DNA of 64,000 bases from Actinophytocola sp049647105 (GCF_049647105.1 NZ_JBARWZ010000155.1:20062-84061); one strand, 5' to 3'; shown: positions 36,931 to 45,740, numbered from the stretch's first letter. The notes: generated by a model not told the origin, from the letters alone. Numbers and translations are program-made.

Positions 36931-38364
36931 ATGACCGAAACCTCCGCCAGGGCCGAGACGCCACCCTCCGGCAACGCGATCTCCGACTTCGGCATCGACA
37001 CCACCTCACAGTCCACCGGCGAGGCGATCAAGGACTACTTCGCAAGGCTGCGCGGCGGCGAGCTGGGCTCCCTGCCCGCTCTTCTGGGGCTCGCCGTCCT
37101 GGTGATCATCTTCTCGGCGCTGTCGGACAACTTCCTGACGCTCAACAACACGGCGAACCTGATCGCGCAGGGTGCCGGTCAGATCATCATCGCGATGGGG
37201 CTGGTCTTCGTCCTGCTCCTCGGTGAGATCGACCTGTCGGCCGGTACCGCGTCCGGCGTGTGCGCCTCGGTGATGGCCATGCACTACGTCGAGTCAGGCA
37301 ACCTGCTCGGCGGCATGGGCACGACCGTGTTCTGGGTGTTCGAGCTCGGCATGCTGCTGGCCGCGCTGCTCGCGCTCGTCATGCGGATCTGGGCGGGTGC
37401 GGTCTTCGCGCTCGCCGCGTTCGCCATGGCGCTGCTCGGTGTCCCGCCGAACGCGTGGCTCGAGATGCTGCTCGCGGTCTGCGTCGGCGCGGCGATCGGC
37501 TGCATCAGCGGCTTCATGGTCTCCAAGATCGGCATGCCGTCGTTCGTGGTGACGCTGGCGCTGTTCATCACCTGGCAGGGCGTGATCCTGCAGTTCATCG
37601 GTCAGGGTGGCGTGCTCGGCATCCGCTCGTCGCAGGTGCTGTTCAACGTGGCCAACGGCAACCTGTCGGTGTTCGGCAGCTGGCTGCTCTGCCTGATCGC
37701 GGGTGGCGGCTACGCGGTCGTGGTTCTCGGCGAGCACGTTTCGCGCCTGCGCAAGGGCCTGGTCACCAAGCCGACGCCGATCGTCGTTGGCCGGGTCGCG
37801 ATCGTGGGTGCCATCGCGGTCATCGCGACCGTCCTGTTCACGCTGAACCGCTCGCCCAACCCGGACCTCGTGACCATCCAGGGCGTGCCGTACGTGGTGC
37901 CGATCATCCTGGGCCTGATGGTCATCGGGACCTTCGTGCTGAACCGCACCCGCTACGGCAGGCACATCTACGCCGCGGGCGGCAACGCGGAGGCCGCACG
38001 CCGTGCGGGCATCAATGTGAGCAAGATCCGTGCCAGCGTTTTCGTCGTTTCCTCCGCCACGGCCGCGATCGGTGCGATCGTGTACTCGTCGAAGGCGGGG
38101 TCGGTCGATCCACAGGCCGGTGGCCTGAACACGCTGTTGTTCGCCGTCGGCGCGGCGGTCATCGGTGGTACCTCGCTGTTCGGTGGCCGGGGCAAGGTCG
38201 CGCACGCCGTGATCGGTGGTCTGGTGCTCGCGACCGTGAACAACGGCCTCGGGCTGCTGGACCAGCCTGCCGCGGTGGTCAACATCATCACCGGCCTTGT
38301 ACTGCTCCTGGCGGCCTCGGTCGACGCTCTGTCTCGCCGGAGGGCCGCCGTAGCATCACGCTGA
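36931..38364 (+). CDS. Sugar ABC transporter permease (XylH/RbsC type)
   Basis: The 477-residue protein has a cytoplasmic start of about 45 residues and then 10-12 membrane segments. FSALSDNFLTLNN, GEIDLSAG and GMPSFVVTLALFITWQG are marks of the branched-chain/ribose permease family, and GGNAEAARRAGI is the ATPase-coupling loop. The length is above RbsC (about 320) and agrees with XylH-like permeases. It works as a homodimer with the preceding ATPase. The ROK regulator starts 19 bp after its stop. Confidence 0.92.
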   Translation: MTETSARAETPPSGNAISDFGIDTTSQSTGEAIKDYFARLRGGELGSLPALLGLAVLVIIFSALSDNFLTLNNTANLIAQGAGQIIIAMGLVFVLLLGEIDLSAGTASGVCASVMAMHYVESGNLLGGMGTTVFWVFELGMLLAALLALVMRIWAGAVFALAAFAMALLGVPPNAWLEMLLAVCVGAAIGCISGFMVSKIGMPSFVVTLALFITWQGVILQFIGQGGVLGIRSSQVLFNVANGNLSVFGSWLLCLIAGGGYAVVVLGEHVSRLRKGLVTKPTPIVVGRVAIVGAIAVIATVLFTLNRSPNPDLVTIQGVPYVVPIILGLMVIGTFVLNRTRYGRHIYAAGGNAEAARRAGINVSKIRASVFVVSSATAAIGAIVYSSKAGSVDPQAGGLNTLLFAVGAAVIGGTSLFGGRGKVAHAVIGGLVLATVNNGLGLLDQPAAVVNIITGLVLLLAASVDALSRRRAAVASR

Positions 38365-38383
38365 CCGGACAGGAGCGAGGGGT

Positions 38384-39568
38384 TTGACCAGCACACAGTC
38401 GGGCACGCCCCTTGGCGCCCGGCCCGACGAGGTGCGCAGGCACAACCGCACTGTCCTGTTGAGAAGGTTGCACGTCGACGGCCCGTGCACGAGGGCGTCG
38501 CTCGCGGCCGAACTCGGGCTCAACCGCAGCACGATCAAGGCGCTGGTGGACGGGCTCGCGGAGTCCGGTGTCGTCGAGGAACGGGTGCCCCGCCTGCGCA
38601 GCGGCGCGGGGCGCCCGTCGCTCCTCGTCCTGCCGCAGGCACACGCCGCGGTGGTGCTCGCGGTGGACGTGCGGGTCGACCAGGTGGCGATCGCGCTGGT
38701 CGGTCTCGGCGGCGAGATCCTCGGCCGCAACAGCTGGAACCTGCGGGTGCGGACCCGCGAGCCGGAGGAAGTGGTCACGCACGTGGTCGACTCGGCCATC
38801 GTGCTGGCGGCGGACATCGACGTGACGATGGTCGCGGCCGGGGTGTCCGTGCCGGGCGTGGTCCGCCGCTCCGACGGGCTCGTGCACGAGGCGCCGAACC
38901 TGCACTGGACCGACGTGCCGCTCGGCGAGCGGCTGGCGTCGGTGTTCGACATGCCGGTCGTGGTCGGCAACGACGCGGAACTTGGCGCGCTGGCCGAGCA
39001 CCTGCGTGGCGCGGCCCGGGGTTCGTCGGACACGGTGTACGTGTCGGCGGATGTCGGGGTCGGCGGTGGCGTGATCTCCGACGGGTCGGCGCTGCGTGGC
39101 ACCGCCGGGTACGTCGGCGAGCTCGGCCACATGATGGTCAACCCCGCGGGCAGGCCGTGTTACTGCGGCAGCAAGGGCTGCTGGGAGACCGAGGTCGGTG
39201 AGCCTGCGCTGTGCAGGGCGCTCGGGCTACGGGAGGGCGCGCCGCGTGGGGCGGTGGTCGCCGAGCTGCGGTCGCTCGCCGCGTCGCCCGCGCAGGTCCG
39301 GGAGCGGCTGGCGGAGTTCACCGAGTGGCTGACCGTCGGGCTCGTCAACGTGGTGAACGTGCTGGGCCCGGAGCTGGTCGTGCTCGGCGACCTGTTCACG
39401 GCCCTGCCCGCGACGCTGATCTCCGATGTGGCACAGGAGGTGCGGCGGCGCAGCCTGGTGAGCCGCGCGGTGGGCGGGACCCGGATCGAGGTGTCGACCC
39501 TCGGCGCGGACTCGACCCTGCTCGGTGCGGCCGAACTGGCCTTCGAACCGGTCCTCGACGCAGTATGA
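38384..39568 (+). CDS. ROK family transcriptional regulator (XylR-like)
   Basis: The 394-residue protein starts at a TTG behind AGGAGCGAGG. A MarR-like winged helix (about 18-75, SLAAELGLNRSTIKALVDGLAESG) is followed by a ROK kinase-like domain with GVGGGVISDG and the zinc motif GHMMVN then CYCGSKGCWE. Such fusions are sugar-sensing repressors of transport operons. Its place as the last gene of the sugar ABC cluster argues that it controls the cluster, perhaps through 34855-34873. Kinase activity is uncertain. Confidence 0.92.
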   Translation: MTSTQSGTPLGARPDEVRRHNRTVLLRRLHVDGPCTRASLAAELGLNRSTIKALVDGLAESGVVEERVPRLRSGAGRPSLLVLPQAHAAVVLAVDVRVDQVAIALVGLGGEILGRNSWNLRVRTREPEEVVTHVVDSAIVLAADIDVTMVAAGVSVPGVVRRSDGLVHEAPNLHWTDVPLGERLASVFDMPVVVGNDAELGALAEHLRGAARGSSDTVYVSADVGVGGGVISDGSALRGTAGYVGELGHMMVNPAGRPCYCGSKGCWETEVGEPALCRALGLREGAPRGAVVAELRSLAASPAQVRERLAEFTEWLTVGLVNVVNVLGPELVVLGDLFTALPATLISDVAQEVRRRSLVSRAVGGTRIEVSTLGADSTLLGAAELAFEPVLDAV

Positions 39569-39589
39569 CAGTGCTTATATAAGTGCTGT
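39568..39589. promoter_or_regulatory. Probable MarR operator
   Basis: ACAG-2-CTTATATAAG-2-CTGT forms a 22-bp dyad broken only by two symmetric TG pairs. It starts at the last base of the ROK stop codon and ends 12 bp before the ATG at 39602. AT-rich dyads of this size are typical MarR sites, so autoregulation is likely. Confidence 0.65.
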
Positions 39590-39601
39590 TATATTCGATG
39601 G

Positions 39602-40081
39602 ATGTCCGATCCCACCGAAGACAGCATCTGGCGTCCCGTGCGGTTGTTGCTCTCGCGCATGGACGACGACATCGCCCGTCTGTACGCCGGTACAGAGATC
39701 AAGCCGACGTATGTCATGGAGCTGCTGCGGTTGCACTTCCTCGGCCCGATGACCATCCGTGAGCTGGCCGAATCCGTGCACCGGACCCACTCGGCGCTCA
39801 GCCAGAAGGTGGCGGCCATGAAGGCGGCCGGCCTGGTCGAGGTCACCAAGGGCGCCGACGCACGCAGCAAGAAGGTGACGCTCACCCCGGCCGCGACCGC
39901 GATGGTCGGCAGGCTCGCCGCGGAGTGGCGGGCCACCGAGGCGGCGGCCGTGGAACTGGAGGCTGAGCTGCCCTACCCGCTCAGCCGGGTGATCGCCGAC
40001 ATGGAGGCGGCCCTGTCCCGCAGGAGCTTCCACGACCGGATCGCGGCGCGGCTCGCCGAGGACCCGGCGTGGCAGCGGTGA
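39602..40081 (+). CDS. MarR family transcriptional regulator
   Basis: The 159-residue protein has a winged helix at about 50-105 (MTIRELAESVHRTHSALSQKVAAMKAAGLVE, read here as helix MTIRELAESV, recognition HRTHSALSQKVAAM). The wing contains KGADARSKKVTLT, the conserved D-x-R-S-K-x-V-x-L pattern, with helices for dimer formation at both ends. It follows the dyad at 39568-39589. Its former partner seems to be the MFS transporter whose remnant lies 13 bp downstream, as MarR-MFS pairs are common. With the transporter broken, its present target is unclear. Confidence 0.9.
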   Translation: MSDPTEDSIWRPVRLLLSRMDDDIARLYAGTEIKPTYVMELLRLHFLGPMTIRELAESVHRTHSALSQKVAAMKAAGLVEVTKGADARSKKVTLTPAATAMVGRLAAEWRATEAAAVELEAELPYPLSRVIADMEAALSRRSFHDRIAARLAEDPAWQR

Positions 40082-40093
40082 CATGGCGCTGAA

Positions 40094-40401
40094 GTGGCAC
40101 TGAAGCACTCGTTGGTCGACCTCGGCCCGCTGCGCACGGTCCCGGTGTACCGGTGGCTGTGGTTCGGGCAGACGGCCTCCGGGTTCGGCAGCCAGATGAC
40201 GCTCGTCGCGGTGCTGTTCCAGGTGTGGGACGCCACCGGGAGCGCGATCTGGACGGGCGCGGTCGGCATGGCGCAGGCCCTGCCGCTGATGGTGTTCGAT
40301 CTGTTCGCGGGCTCGCGCTCGTGAGCGGCGGACTGGCCTGTGTGGCGCTCGTCGCGCTGATCGGGGTGGTCACCCCGGGCCTGCGCCGCTTCCGCTTATA
40401 G
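40094..40401 (+). pseudogene. MFS transporter remnant with internal deletion
   Basis: The first 76 codons from GTG 40094 encode the start of an MFS transporter (VDLGPLRTVPVYRWLWFGQT, then a first membrane segment). They end at GLFAG-like FAGSRS and a stop at 40322. Directly after, in another frame, GGLACVALVALIGVVTPGLRRFRL reads as the C-terminal end of the same family. About 300 codons are missing, so a deletion fused the two ends out of frame. The protein cannot work as a transporter. A perfect terminator hairpin follows at 40401-40437. Confidence 0.75.
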
Positions 40402-40437
40402 ACGAGGCGGGACCCGCCGTCCGGGTCCCGCCTCGTC
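40401..40437. terminator. Perfect 15-bp hairpin, probably bidirectional
   Basis: GACGAGGCGGGACCC at 40401-40415 pairs with its complement at 40423-40437 around a 7-nt loop. It stands between the MFS remnant and the convergent DUF7455 gene and could end transcription from both sides. Confidence 0.8.
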
Positions 40438-40470
40438 GAAGTCGCTGTTCGGTTGTGGGTAACGCCGTCG

Positions 40471-40659
40471 TCAGGCCTGCTGGCCCTGCTGCAGGTCCGC
40501 TTCCAGCTCCTTCAGGCGCTCCTGGTGCTTCCGGGCATGGTGGCCGCAGAAGAGAAGCTCGCCACCGGAGGGAAGGATTGCCCGTACCTGGGCGGCGGCA
40601 CCGCAGCGGTCGCAGCGGTCAGCAGCTGTCAGGTCGGGGCGGGTGAGCGTCGTGTTCAT
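40471..40659 (-). CDS. DUF7455 small zinc-ribbon protein
   Basis: The 62-residue protein has CDRCGAAAQVRA and, after 13 residues, LLFCGHHARKH, so a CxxC...CxxH metal site is likely. The C-terminus is a charged helix (KELEADLQQGQQA). The family is actinobacterial and occurs near the principal sigma factor gene, as here (sigA is 2 kb away). Function unknown. An AGGGAGAATTGCC leader provides a good ribosome site before the ATG at 40659. Confidence 0.82.
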   Translation of the reverse strand: MNTTLTRPDLTAADRCDRCGAAAQVRAILPSGGELLFCGHHARKHQERLKELEADLQQGQQA

Positions 40660-40857
40660 GGCAATTCTCCCTCCGTCCCGGCACCCGGTTGGCCCGGATG
40701 CCGCGTTCGGCTGCGATCACTGCTGACGCGGTGTCGCTGCCTCTACTCTCTCAGACGTTTTCCTCCACGTCAGTGTTCCCGCACAGAGTGAGAGATCGCT
40801 GGACACACGATTTAACCCAGTTGCCGTATTCGGCTTCCCGCATCGCAGGATCATCTG

Positions 40858-41727
40858 GTGAGCCCCGTTGGTCGTGTGCTAAGCGCTCGGCGCATCCCCG
40901 CGCCGTTACTCTTCGTGATCGGCGGCGTGTCCATGTACTTCGGCGCCGCGGTCGCCGTCTGGCTCTTCGACGTGGTGAACCCGGCGAGTGTCGCGTGGCT
41001 GCGACAGCTAGGTGCCTCGGTCGTCCTCTTGGCATGGCGGCGGCCGGGACGTGCGGCCTGGCGTGGGAAAGTCTTCTGGTTGGCTGCTCTGTACGGAGTG
41101 GTCACCGCCGTCATGAACGTCGCGTTCTACGAAGCACTCCACCGGTTGCCGCTCGGCACGGCGGTCGCTCTCGAGTTCGTCGGACCCGTACTCGTCGCCG
41201 CGTTTGGATCACGCTCCGTGCGCGATGTCGGCGCGTTGTTGCTCGTCGTGTTCGGCGTGGTGCTCATCGCGGACGTCAGATGGGCTGGGAGCACGCTGGG
41301 AGTCTTGTTCGCTCTCAGCGCAGCGGTGCTGTGGGCCGGATACATCGTGCTCAGCAAACGTGTCGCATCTCTCGGCCTCGGCGTGGACGGTCTCGCGGTC
41401 GGGTTCGGCGTCGCGACGGTGCTTTTGTCCCCTTTGGCCATTGGTACCGGTCCGGTATGGACCTCGCCGTGGTTGCTGGTCATGGGCGTCGGGGTCGGTG
41501 TGCTGTCCACAGTGGTTCCGTACGTGCTCGACCAGATCGTCCTGCGGCGTACCGGGCAGGCCTCGTTCGCGCTGCTCCTGGCGCTACTCCCGGTGACCGC
41601 CACGGTGATCGGGCTGGTCGTGCTGCGTCAGGTGCCGAGCCTGCCGGAGGCGCTCGGAATTCTCGCGGTGGTAATAGGTCTCACAATGCGAACCCGCGAT
41701 CGGGAGCCGTTTCCAGAGCCCCTCTAG
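40858..41727 (+). CDS. EamA/DMT family transporter (RhtA-like)
   Basis: The 289-residue protein has ten predicted membrane segments in two EamA repeats. FYEALHRLPLGTAVALEFVGPVLVA, read as FYEALHRLPLGTA then LEFVGP, is the signature of the threonine/homoserine exporter RhtA group. It probably exports amino acids or similar metabolites. The start is a GTG; no close neighbour runs in the same direction. A large palindromic repeat follows its stop. Confidence 0.88.
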   Translation: MSPVGRVLSARRIPAPLLFVIGGVSMYFGAAVAVWLFDVVNPASVAWLRQLGASVVLLAWRRPGRAAWRGKVFWLAALYGVVTAVMNVAFYEALHRLPLGTAVALEFVGPVLVAAFGSRSVRDVGALLLVVFGVVLIADVRWAGSTLGVLFALSAAVLWAGYIVLSKRVASLGLGVDGLAVGFGVATVLLSPLAIGTGPVWTSPWLLVMGVGVGVLSTVVPYVLDQIVLRRTGQASFALLLALLPVTATVIGLVVLRQVPSLPEALGILAVVIGLTMRTRDREPFPEPL

Positions 41728-41779
41728 ATGGAATCAACCCTGGTTCAAGTCGTAGGCACGCGGGCCACCTCGAACCCGT

Positions 41780-41913
41780 CCCGAACCCCCAACTCACCAC
41801 TCCCGAACCGAAGACTCGCGGGTCCCGAACGGAAGACTCGCGCGAACCTGCGCGAGTCCTCGGTTCGGGACCCGCGAGTCGGCCGTTCGGGACTCGCGAG
41901 TTGGGGGTTCGGG
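41780..41913. repeat. 134-bp imperfect palindrome between convergent genes
   Basis: The arms begin with CCCGAACCCCCAACTC (41780-41795) and end with its exact complement (41898-41913). Between them, CCCGAACCG/CGGTTCGGG, CCCGAACGG/CCGTTCGGG and ACTCGCG/CGCGAGT blocks pair across a short centre near 41846. The element ends exactly at the DinB stop codon. It shares CCCGAACCCCCAACTC and ACTCGCGGGT with the tandem repeats at 20225-20324. It may serve as a terminator for both flanking genes. Confidence 0.75.
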
Positions 41914-42507
41914 TTAGGTGGTGGGGGGTTGGGGGTGCCAGGGGGTCAGCCACGGGGATGGTGGCCAGTTCTCTGCGCCGGCCAGGAGTTCTATGCCGGT
42001 TGCGCCGTCGATGGACTCGCGGATGATGTCGGCGTGGCCCGCGTGGCGGGCGGTCTCCTCGATGAGGTGGAGGAGTACCCAGCGCACCGACCACGCCTTC
42101 AGGTCCTTCGGGAACCATGGCTGGTCAGGTACCGGCACCGCGCGGCCGAGGTCGTCGATCTCCGCGATGGCCGCCTCGGTCTCGGCGCCCGCGGCGTCGA
42201 GACCGGCGAGCAGGCTCTCGAGGGTGTCCGACTCCGACAGGTCGAACTGCTGGTTGTAGGAGTCCTCGCCCGAGGGCTCCGGCCCGCCGGTCACCCGGAT
42301 GATCCACCCGCGCTCGGTGAACGCGACGTGCTTGAGCAGCGCGCCGACCGACAGAGCACTCGCACTTGGCGTGGCACGCAGCTGCTCCTCGGTCAGGCCG
42401 TACGCAGCGTGCTTCAACACCCGCCGTTGCTGGGCGAGGAACCCGAGTAACCCGGACCGTTCGTCGGGCACCGGGGGAACGTTCGCGTCCAACCGATCTA
42501 CCTCCAC
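41914..42507 (-). CDS. DinB superfamily (DUF664) protein
   Basis: The 197-residue protein is a four-helix-bundle DinB/DUF664 member. His60 in LLKHVAFTERGW and the pair in LLHLIEETARHAGHAD form the usual metal triad. The family includes mycothiol-dependent enzymes (maleylpyruvate isomerase, mycothiol S-transferase), and mycothiol producers such as this organism carry many copies. The substrate is unknown. The gene lies just downstream of sigA, separated by a terminator at 42514-42547. Confidence 0.9.
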   Translation of the reverse strand: MEVDRLDANVPPVPDERSGLLGFLAQQRRVLKHAAYGLTEEQLRATPSASALSVGALLKHVAFTERGWIIRVTGGPEPSGEDSYNQQFDLSESDTLESLLAGLDAAGAETEAAIAEIDDLGRAVPVPDQPWFPKDLKAWSVRWVLLHLIEETARHAGHADIIRESIDGATGIELLAGAENWPPSPWLTPWHPQPPTT

Positions 42508-42513
42508 ACAAAA

Positions 42514-42547
42514 GCGTCCCCGCCGTCCGATTGGGCGGCGGGGACGC
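42514..42547. terminator. sigA transcription terminator
   Basis: GCGTCCCCGCCG (42514-42525) pairs perfectly over 12 bp with CGGCGGGGACGC (42536-42547) around a 10-nt loop. It lies 25 bp beyond the sigA stop codon and a few bases before the DinB gene start. Confidence 0.8.
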
Positions 42548-42572
42548 AGTCAAGCACGTCAGCGACGGTTCA

Positions 42573-43943
42573 TCACTCGAGATAGTCGCGGAGCACCTGC
42601 GACCGCGACGGGTGGCGCAGCTTCGACATGGTCTTCGACTCGATCTGGCGGATGCGCTCACGCGTCACGCCGTAAACCTGGCCGATCTCGTCGAGGGTGC
42701 GGGGCTGGCCGTCGGTGAGACCGAAGCGCAGCCGGACCACGCCCGCCTCACGCTCGGACAGCGTCGCCAGCACCGACTGCAGCTGGTCCTGCAGGAGCGT
42801 GAACGACACCGCGTCGACTGCGACGACTGCCTCGGAGTCCTCGATGAAGTCACCGAGCTGGCTGTCGCCCTCGTCACCGATGGTCTGGTCCAGCGAGATG
42901 GGCTCCCGGGCGTACTGCTGGATCTCCAGCACCTTCTCCGGGGTGATGTCCATTTCCTTGGCAAGCTCTTCTGGCGTTGGCTCTCGACCCAGATCCTGGA
43001 GGAGCTCACGCTGTATACGACCGAGCTTGTTGATGACCTCGACCATGTGCACCGGGATACGGATGGTGCGGGCCTGGTCGGCCATCGCGCGGGTGATCGC
43101 CTGGCGGATCCACCACGTGGCGTAGGTCGAGAACTTGTAGCCCTTGGTGTAGTCGAACTTCTCGACCGCACGGATCAGGCCAAGGTTGCCCTCCTGGATG
43201 AGGTCCAGGAACGCCATGCCACGGCCGGTGTAGCGCTTGGCCAGCGACACCACGAGGCGGAGGTTCGCCTCGAGCAGGTGGTTCTTGGCGCGCTCACCGT
43301 CGCGGACGATCCACCGAAGGTCACGGCGCATCTGGGGGGCGAGCTTCTCCGAGGACTCCTCCTCGGCCTTGCGCACCCGCTCCGCCGCGTAGAGGCCGGC
43401 CTCGATCCGCTTGGCGAGCTCGACCTCCTCCTCGGCGTTGAGCAGCGCCACCTTGCCGATCTGCTTCAGGTACGCGCGGACCGAGTCGGCGGAGGCGGTG
43501 AGCTCGGCGTCCTTGCGGGCCTGCCGCAGCGCCTCCGACTCCTCTTCGTCCCAGACGAAGTCGCCGTCCTTGCTCTTCTCGGGCGGGTCCTTCTCCTCAA
43601 CGTCGTCCGCGACCGCCGCTTCGACCACGTCGGTCTCGATCTCGACGTCCTCGAGATCCTCGAGGTCAGGGGAGTCGAGGTCGGGCTCCTCGCCGTCACC
43701 CGGCTCGCCGTCGGCGGAAGCACCGGCCTTCTTGGTCGCGTCGGCCTTGGTCTTCTTCTGGCCTGCGGCCTTGGTCGCCGTCTTGCGGGGGGCGCGCGGC
43801 TTCGCGGCGCCCGCCGTCTTCTTCGTCGCGGTACTCAAGCTCGGTTTCTCGGTCGACTCGTCGGTGTCCGGCTGGGCGTTGGCCGACTTGGCCGCGCCCG
43901 CCGAAGCGGTGGAGCGTCGGGTTGCGGTTCGTGCGGCTGCCAC
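42573..43943 (-). CDS. sigA: Principal RNA polymerase sigma factor (SigA/HrdB)
   Basis: A 456-residue primary sigma factor. The N-terminal 140 residues are Ala/Lys-rich then acidic (the variable 1.1 part). From GDFVWDEEESEALRQARKDAELTASADSVRAYLKQIG onward (here in pieces, region 1.2) it is nearly identical to mycobacterial SigA: region 2 with FLDLIQEGNLGL and YATWWIRQAITRAMADQ, region 3 with EVINKLGRIQREL, region 4 with GVTRERIRQIESKTMSKLR. I place the start at GTG 43943 because VAAARTAT matches the MAA... start of relatives and AAAGGG precedes it; ATG 43964 adds seven residues. It is transcribed alone with its own terminator. Confidence 0.96.
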   Translation of the reverse strand: MAAARTATRRSTASAGAAKSANAQPDTDESTEKPSLSTATKKTAGAAKPRAPRKTATKAAGQKKTKADATKKAGASADGEPGDGEEPDLDSPDLEDLEDVEIETDVVEAAVADDVEEKDPPEKSKDGDFVWDEEESEALRQARKDAELTASADSVRAYLKQIGKVALLNAEEEVELAKRIEAGLYAAERVRKAEEESSEKLAPQMRRDLRWIVRDGERAKNHLLEANLRLVVSLAKRYTGRGMAFLDLIQEGNLGLIRAVEKFDYTKGYKFSTYATWWIRQAITRAMADQARTIRIPVHMVEVINKLGRIQRELLQDLGREPTPEELAKEMDITPEKVLEIQQYAREPISLDQTIGDEGDSQLGDFIEDSEAVVAVDAVSFTLLQDQLQSVLATLSEREAGVVRLRFGLTDGQPRTLDEIGQVYGVTRERIRQIESKTMSKLRHPSRSQVLRDYLE

Positions 43944-44100
43944 GTACGCCCTTTCGCTGCTCATCACGGGCAACGCCAGACATCTTGGATGCCTGACCTG
44001 CCGGAGTTCGGGGAAAGCCCGGGGGCCTCGGCCACGGGCACTGTTCCATTGTAACGACGAACGGCGCGTCGCGGGTGCGGACCCGCGTCGCGATCTGTAC

Positions 44101-44862
44101 TCAGCCGTGGTGGCCGACCTTGACGGCCCGCGCGGCGCCAACGATGCCCGCGTCGTTGCGCAGTTCGGCGGCCACGACCTTGGTGCGCACGTCCAGCAGC
44201 GGCAGCCACTTGTCGGCCTTCTTGCTGACCCCGCCACCGGCGATGATCAGGTCCGGCCAGATGAGGTCCTCGAGGCTGCGGATGTAGCGCGCGACACGGG
44301 TGGCCCAGTCGGCCCACGACAGGTCGTTCTCCTCCTTCACCGACGCGGCCGCGCGGGTCTCCGCGTCGTGGCCGTCGACCTCGAGGTGGCCGAACTCGGT
44401 GTTGGGGACGAGCTTGCCGTCGCGGAACAGCGCGCTGCCGATGCCGGTGCCGAACGTCAGCAGCACGACGACGCCGTCGCGGTCGTCCGGCCAGCCGTAG
44501 GAGATCTCGGCGATGCCCGCGGCGTCCGCGTCGTTGAGCACCACGACCTCGTCGTGCTCGCGCTTGAGCCGCTCGGCGAACAGGCTCTGCGCGTCGGTGC
44601 CGAGCCAGGCCTTGTCGATGTTCGCCGCCGTGTGCGCGAACCCGCGTTTGATCACCGCGGGCAGCGTCACGCCGACGGGACCGCTCCAGCCGAACTCGTC
44701 GACGATGTGCTTGACGACGTCGGCGACGGCGTCGGGCTTGGACGGGTCCGGGGTGGGGATCCGCAGCCGCTCACCGACGAGCTTGCCCGCGTCGAGATCG
44801 ACCACGCCTCCCTTGATGCCAGAACCGCCGATGTCCACGCCGAAGCCGAGGGTTGCAGCCAT
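44101..44862 (-). CDS. ppgK: Polyphosphate glucokinase
   Basis: The 253-residue protein has the ROK/hexokinase fold: phosphate-1 loop GFGVDIGGSGIKGG (about 6-19), LNDADAAG with the catalytic Asp, phosphate-2 LTFGTGIGSAL and GHLEVDG. PpgK phosphorylates glucose with polyphosphate or ATP. The lack of the zinc CxCGxxGC motif separates it from ROK repressors and glucokinases. It is adjacent to sigA and divergent from suhB, as in mycobacteria, with 74 bp between the two starts. Confidence 0.94.
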   Translation of the reverse strand: MAATLGFGVDIGGSGIKGGVVDLDAGKLVGERLRIPTPDPSKPDAVADVVKHIVDEFGWSGPVGVTLPAVIKRGFAHTAANIDKAWLGTDAQSLFAERLKREHDEVVVLNDADAAGIAEISYGWPDDRDGVVVLLTFGTGIGSALFRDGKLVPNTEFGHLEVDGHDAETRAAASVKEENDLSWADWATRVARYIRSLEDLIWPDLIIAGGGVSKKADKWLPLLDVRTKVVAAELRNDAGIVGAARAVKVGHHG

Positions 44863-44936
44863 CCCCGCGGGTCCCTTCGTACTCGATTCAGTGACGCTTT
44901 CCTCGGAGGTTAGCCGGATGTGGTCCGATAGGTCTC

Positions 44937-45740
44937 GTGGGTGCCTCGGATGAACTCCTCGTCGTTGCCGTATCGGTAGCTCGGGAGGCGGCCGGTCTCG
45001 CGCGGCGCTCCCGCCAGTCGGCCATCACGGACGTTGACACGAAGTCGTCCAAGACCGACGTCGTGACCGCCGCCGATGTGGCCACGGAACAGCTGGTGAG
45101 GGCGCGGCTCGGTGAGTCGCGGCCGGGTGAGCCGGTGTTCGGCGAGGAGACCGGTGGCGCCGACGCGGCGCCCGGTCAGGTGTGCTGGGTGGTCGACCCG
45201 ATCGACGGCACGGTCAACTACCTGTACGGCTATCCGTGGTACGCGGTGTCGCTCGCCGCGCAGGTGGACGGGGTGTCGGTGGCGGCCGCGGTGGTGGAAC
45301 CGGCATCGGGCCGGGAGTGGACGGCCGTGCGCGGCGGCGGGTCGTGGCTGGACGGCGTGCCGCTGCGGGTGTCGGACGCGACACAGCTCGACCTGTCGCT
45401 GGTGGCGACGGGCTTCGCGTACCGGGCCGAGCGGCGCGAGCGGCAGGCGGCCGGGGTGGCGCGGCTGCTGCCGAAGGTGCGGGACATCCGGCGCGGCGGT
45501 GCGGCGTCGCTGGACCTGTGCGCGGTCGCGGCCGGGTGGGTGGACGGCTACTTCGAGCACGGCCTGTCGCGCTGGGACTGGGCGGGCGGGTCGCTGGTGG
45601 CCGAGGAGGCCGGCGCGGTGGTTCACCTGCCTGACACGGCGGCCGCGGTTGGCCAGGATCTGACGTTCTGCGCGACCCCCGGCATCGCGGACCAGCTGCG
45701 GGACGCACTCAAGGACGCAGGCCTAGCTAGTCCGCGCTAG
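44937..45740 (+). CDS. suhB: Inositol monophosphatase family protein
   Basis: The 267-residue protein has the IMPase metal motifs GEET (Glu70, Glu71), WVVDPIDGTVNY (Asp87, Asp90) and the C-terminal WDWAGG. It hydrolyses inositol monophosphate; inositol feeds mycothiol and phosphatidylinositol in actinomycetes. Some members act on fructose-1,6-bisphosphate or histidinol phosphate. The start is a GTG with GGAGG about 16 bp upstream, so spacing is loose. It is the SuhB of the sigA-ppgK-suhB-cei cluster. Confidence 0.92.
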   Translation: MGASDELLVVAVSVAREAAGLARRSRQSAITDVDTKSSKTDVVTAADVATEQLVRARLGESRPGEPVFGEETGGADAAPGQVCWVVDPIDGTVNYLYGYPWYAVSLAAQVDGVSVAAAVVEPASGREWTAVRGGGSWLDGVPLRVSDATQLDLSLVATGFAYRAERRERQAAGVARLLPKVRDIRRGGAASLDLCAVAAGWVDGYFEHGLSRWDWAGGSLVAEEAGAVVHLPDTAAAVGQDLTFCATPGIADQLRDALKDAGLASPR

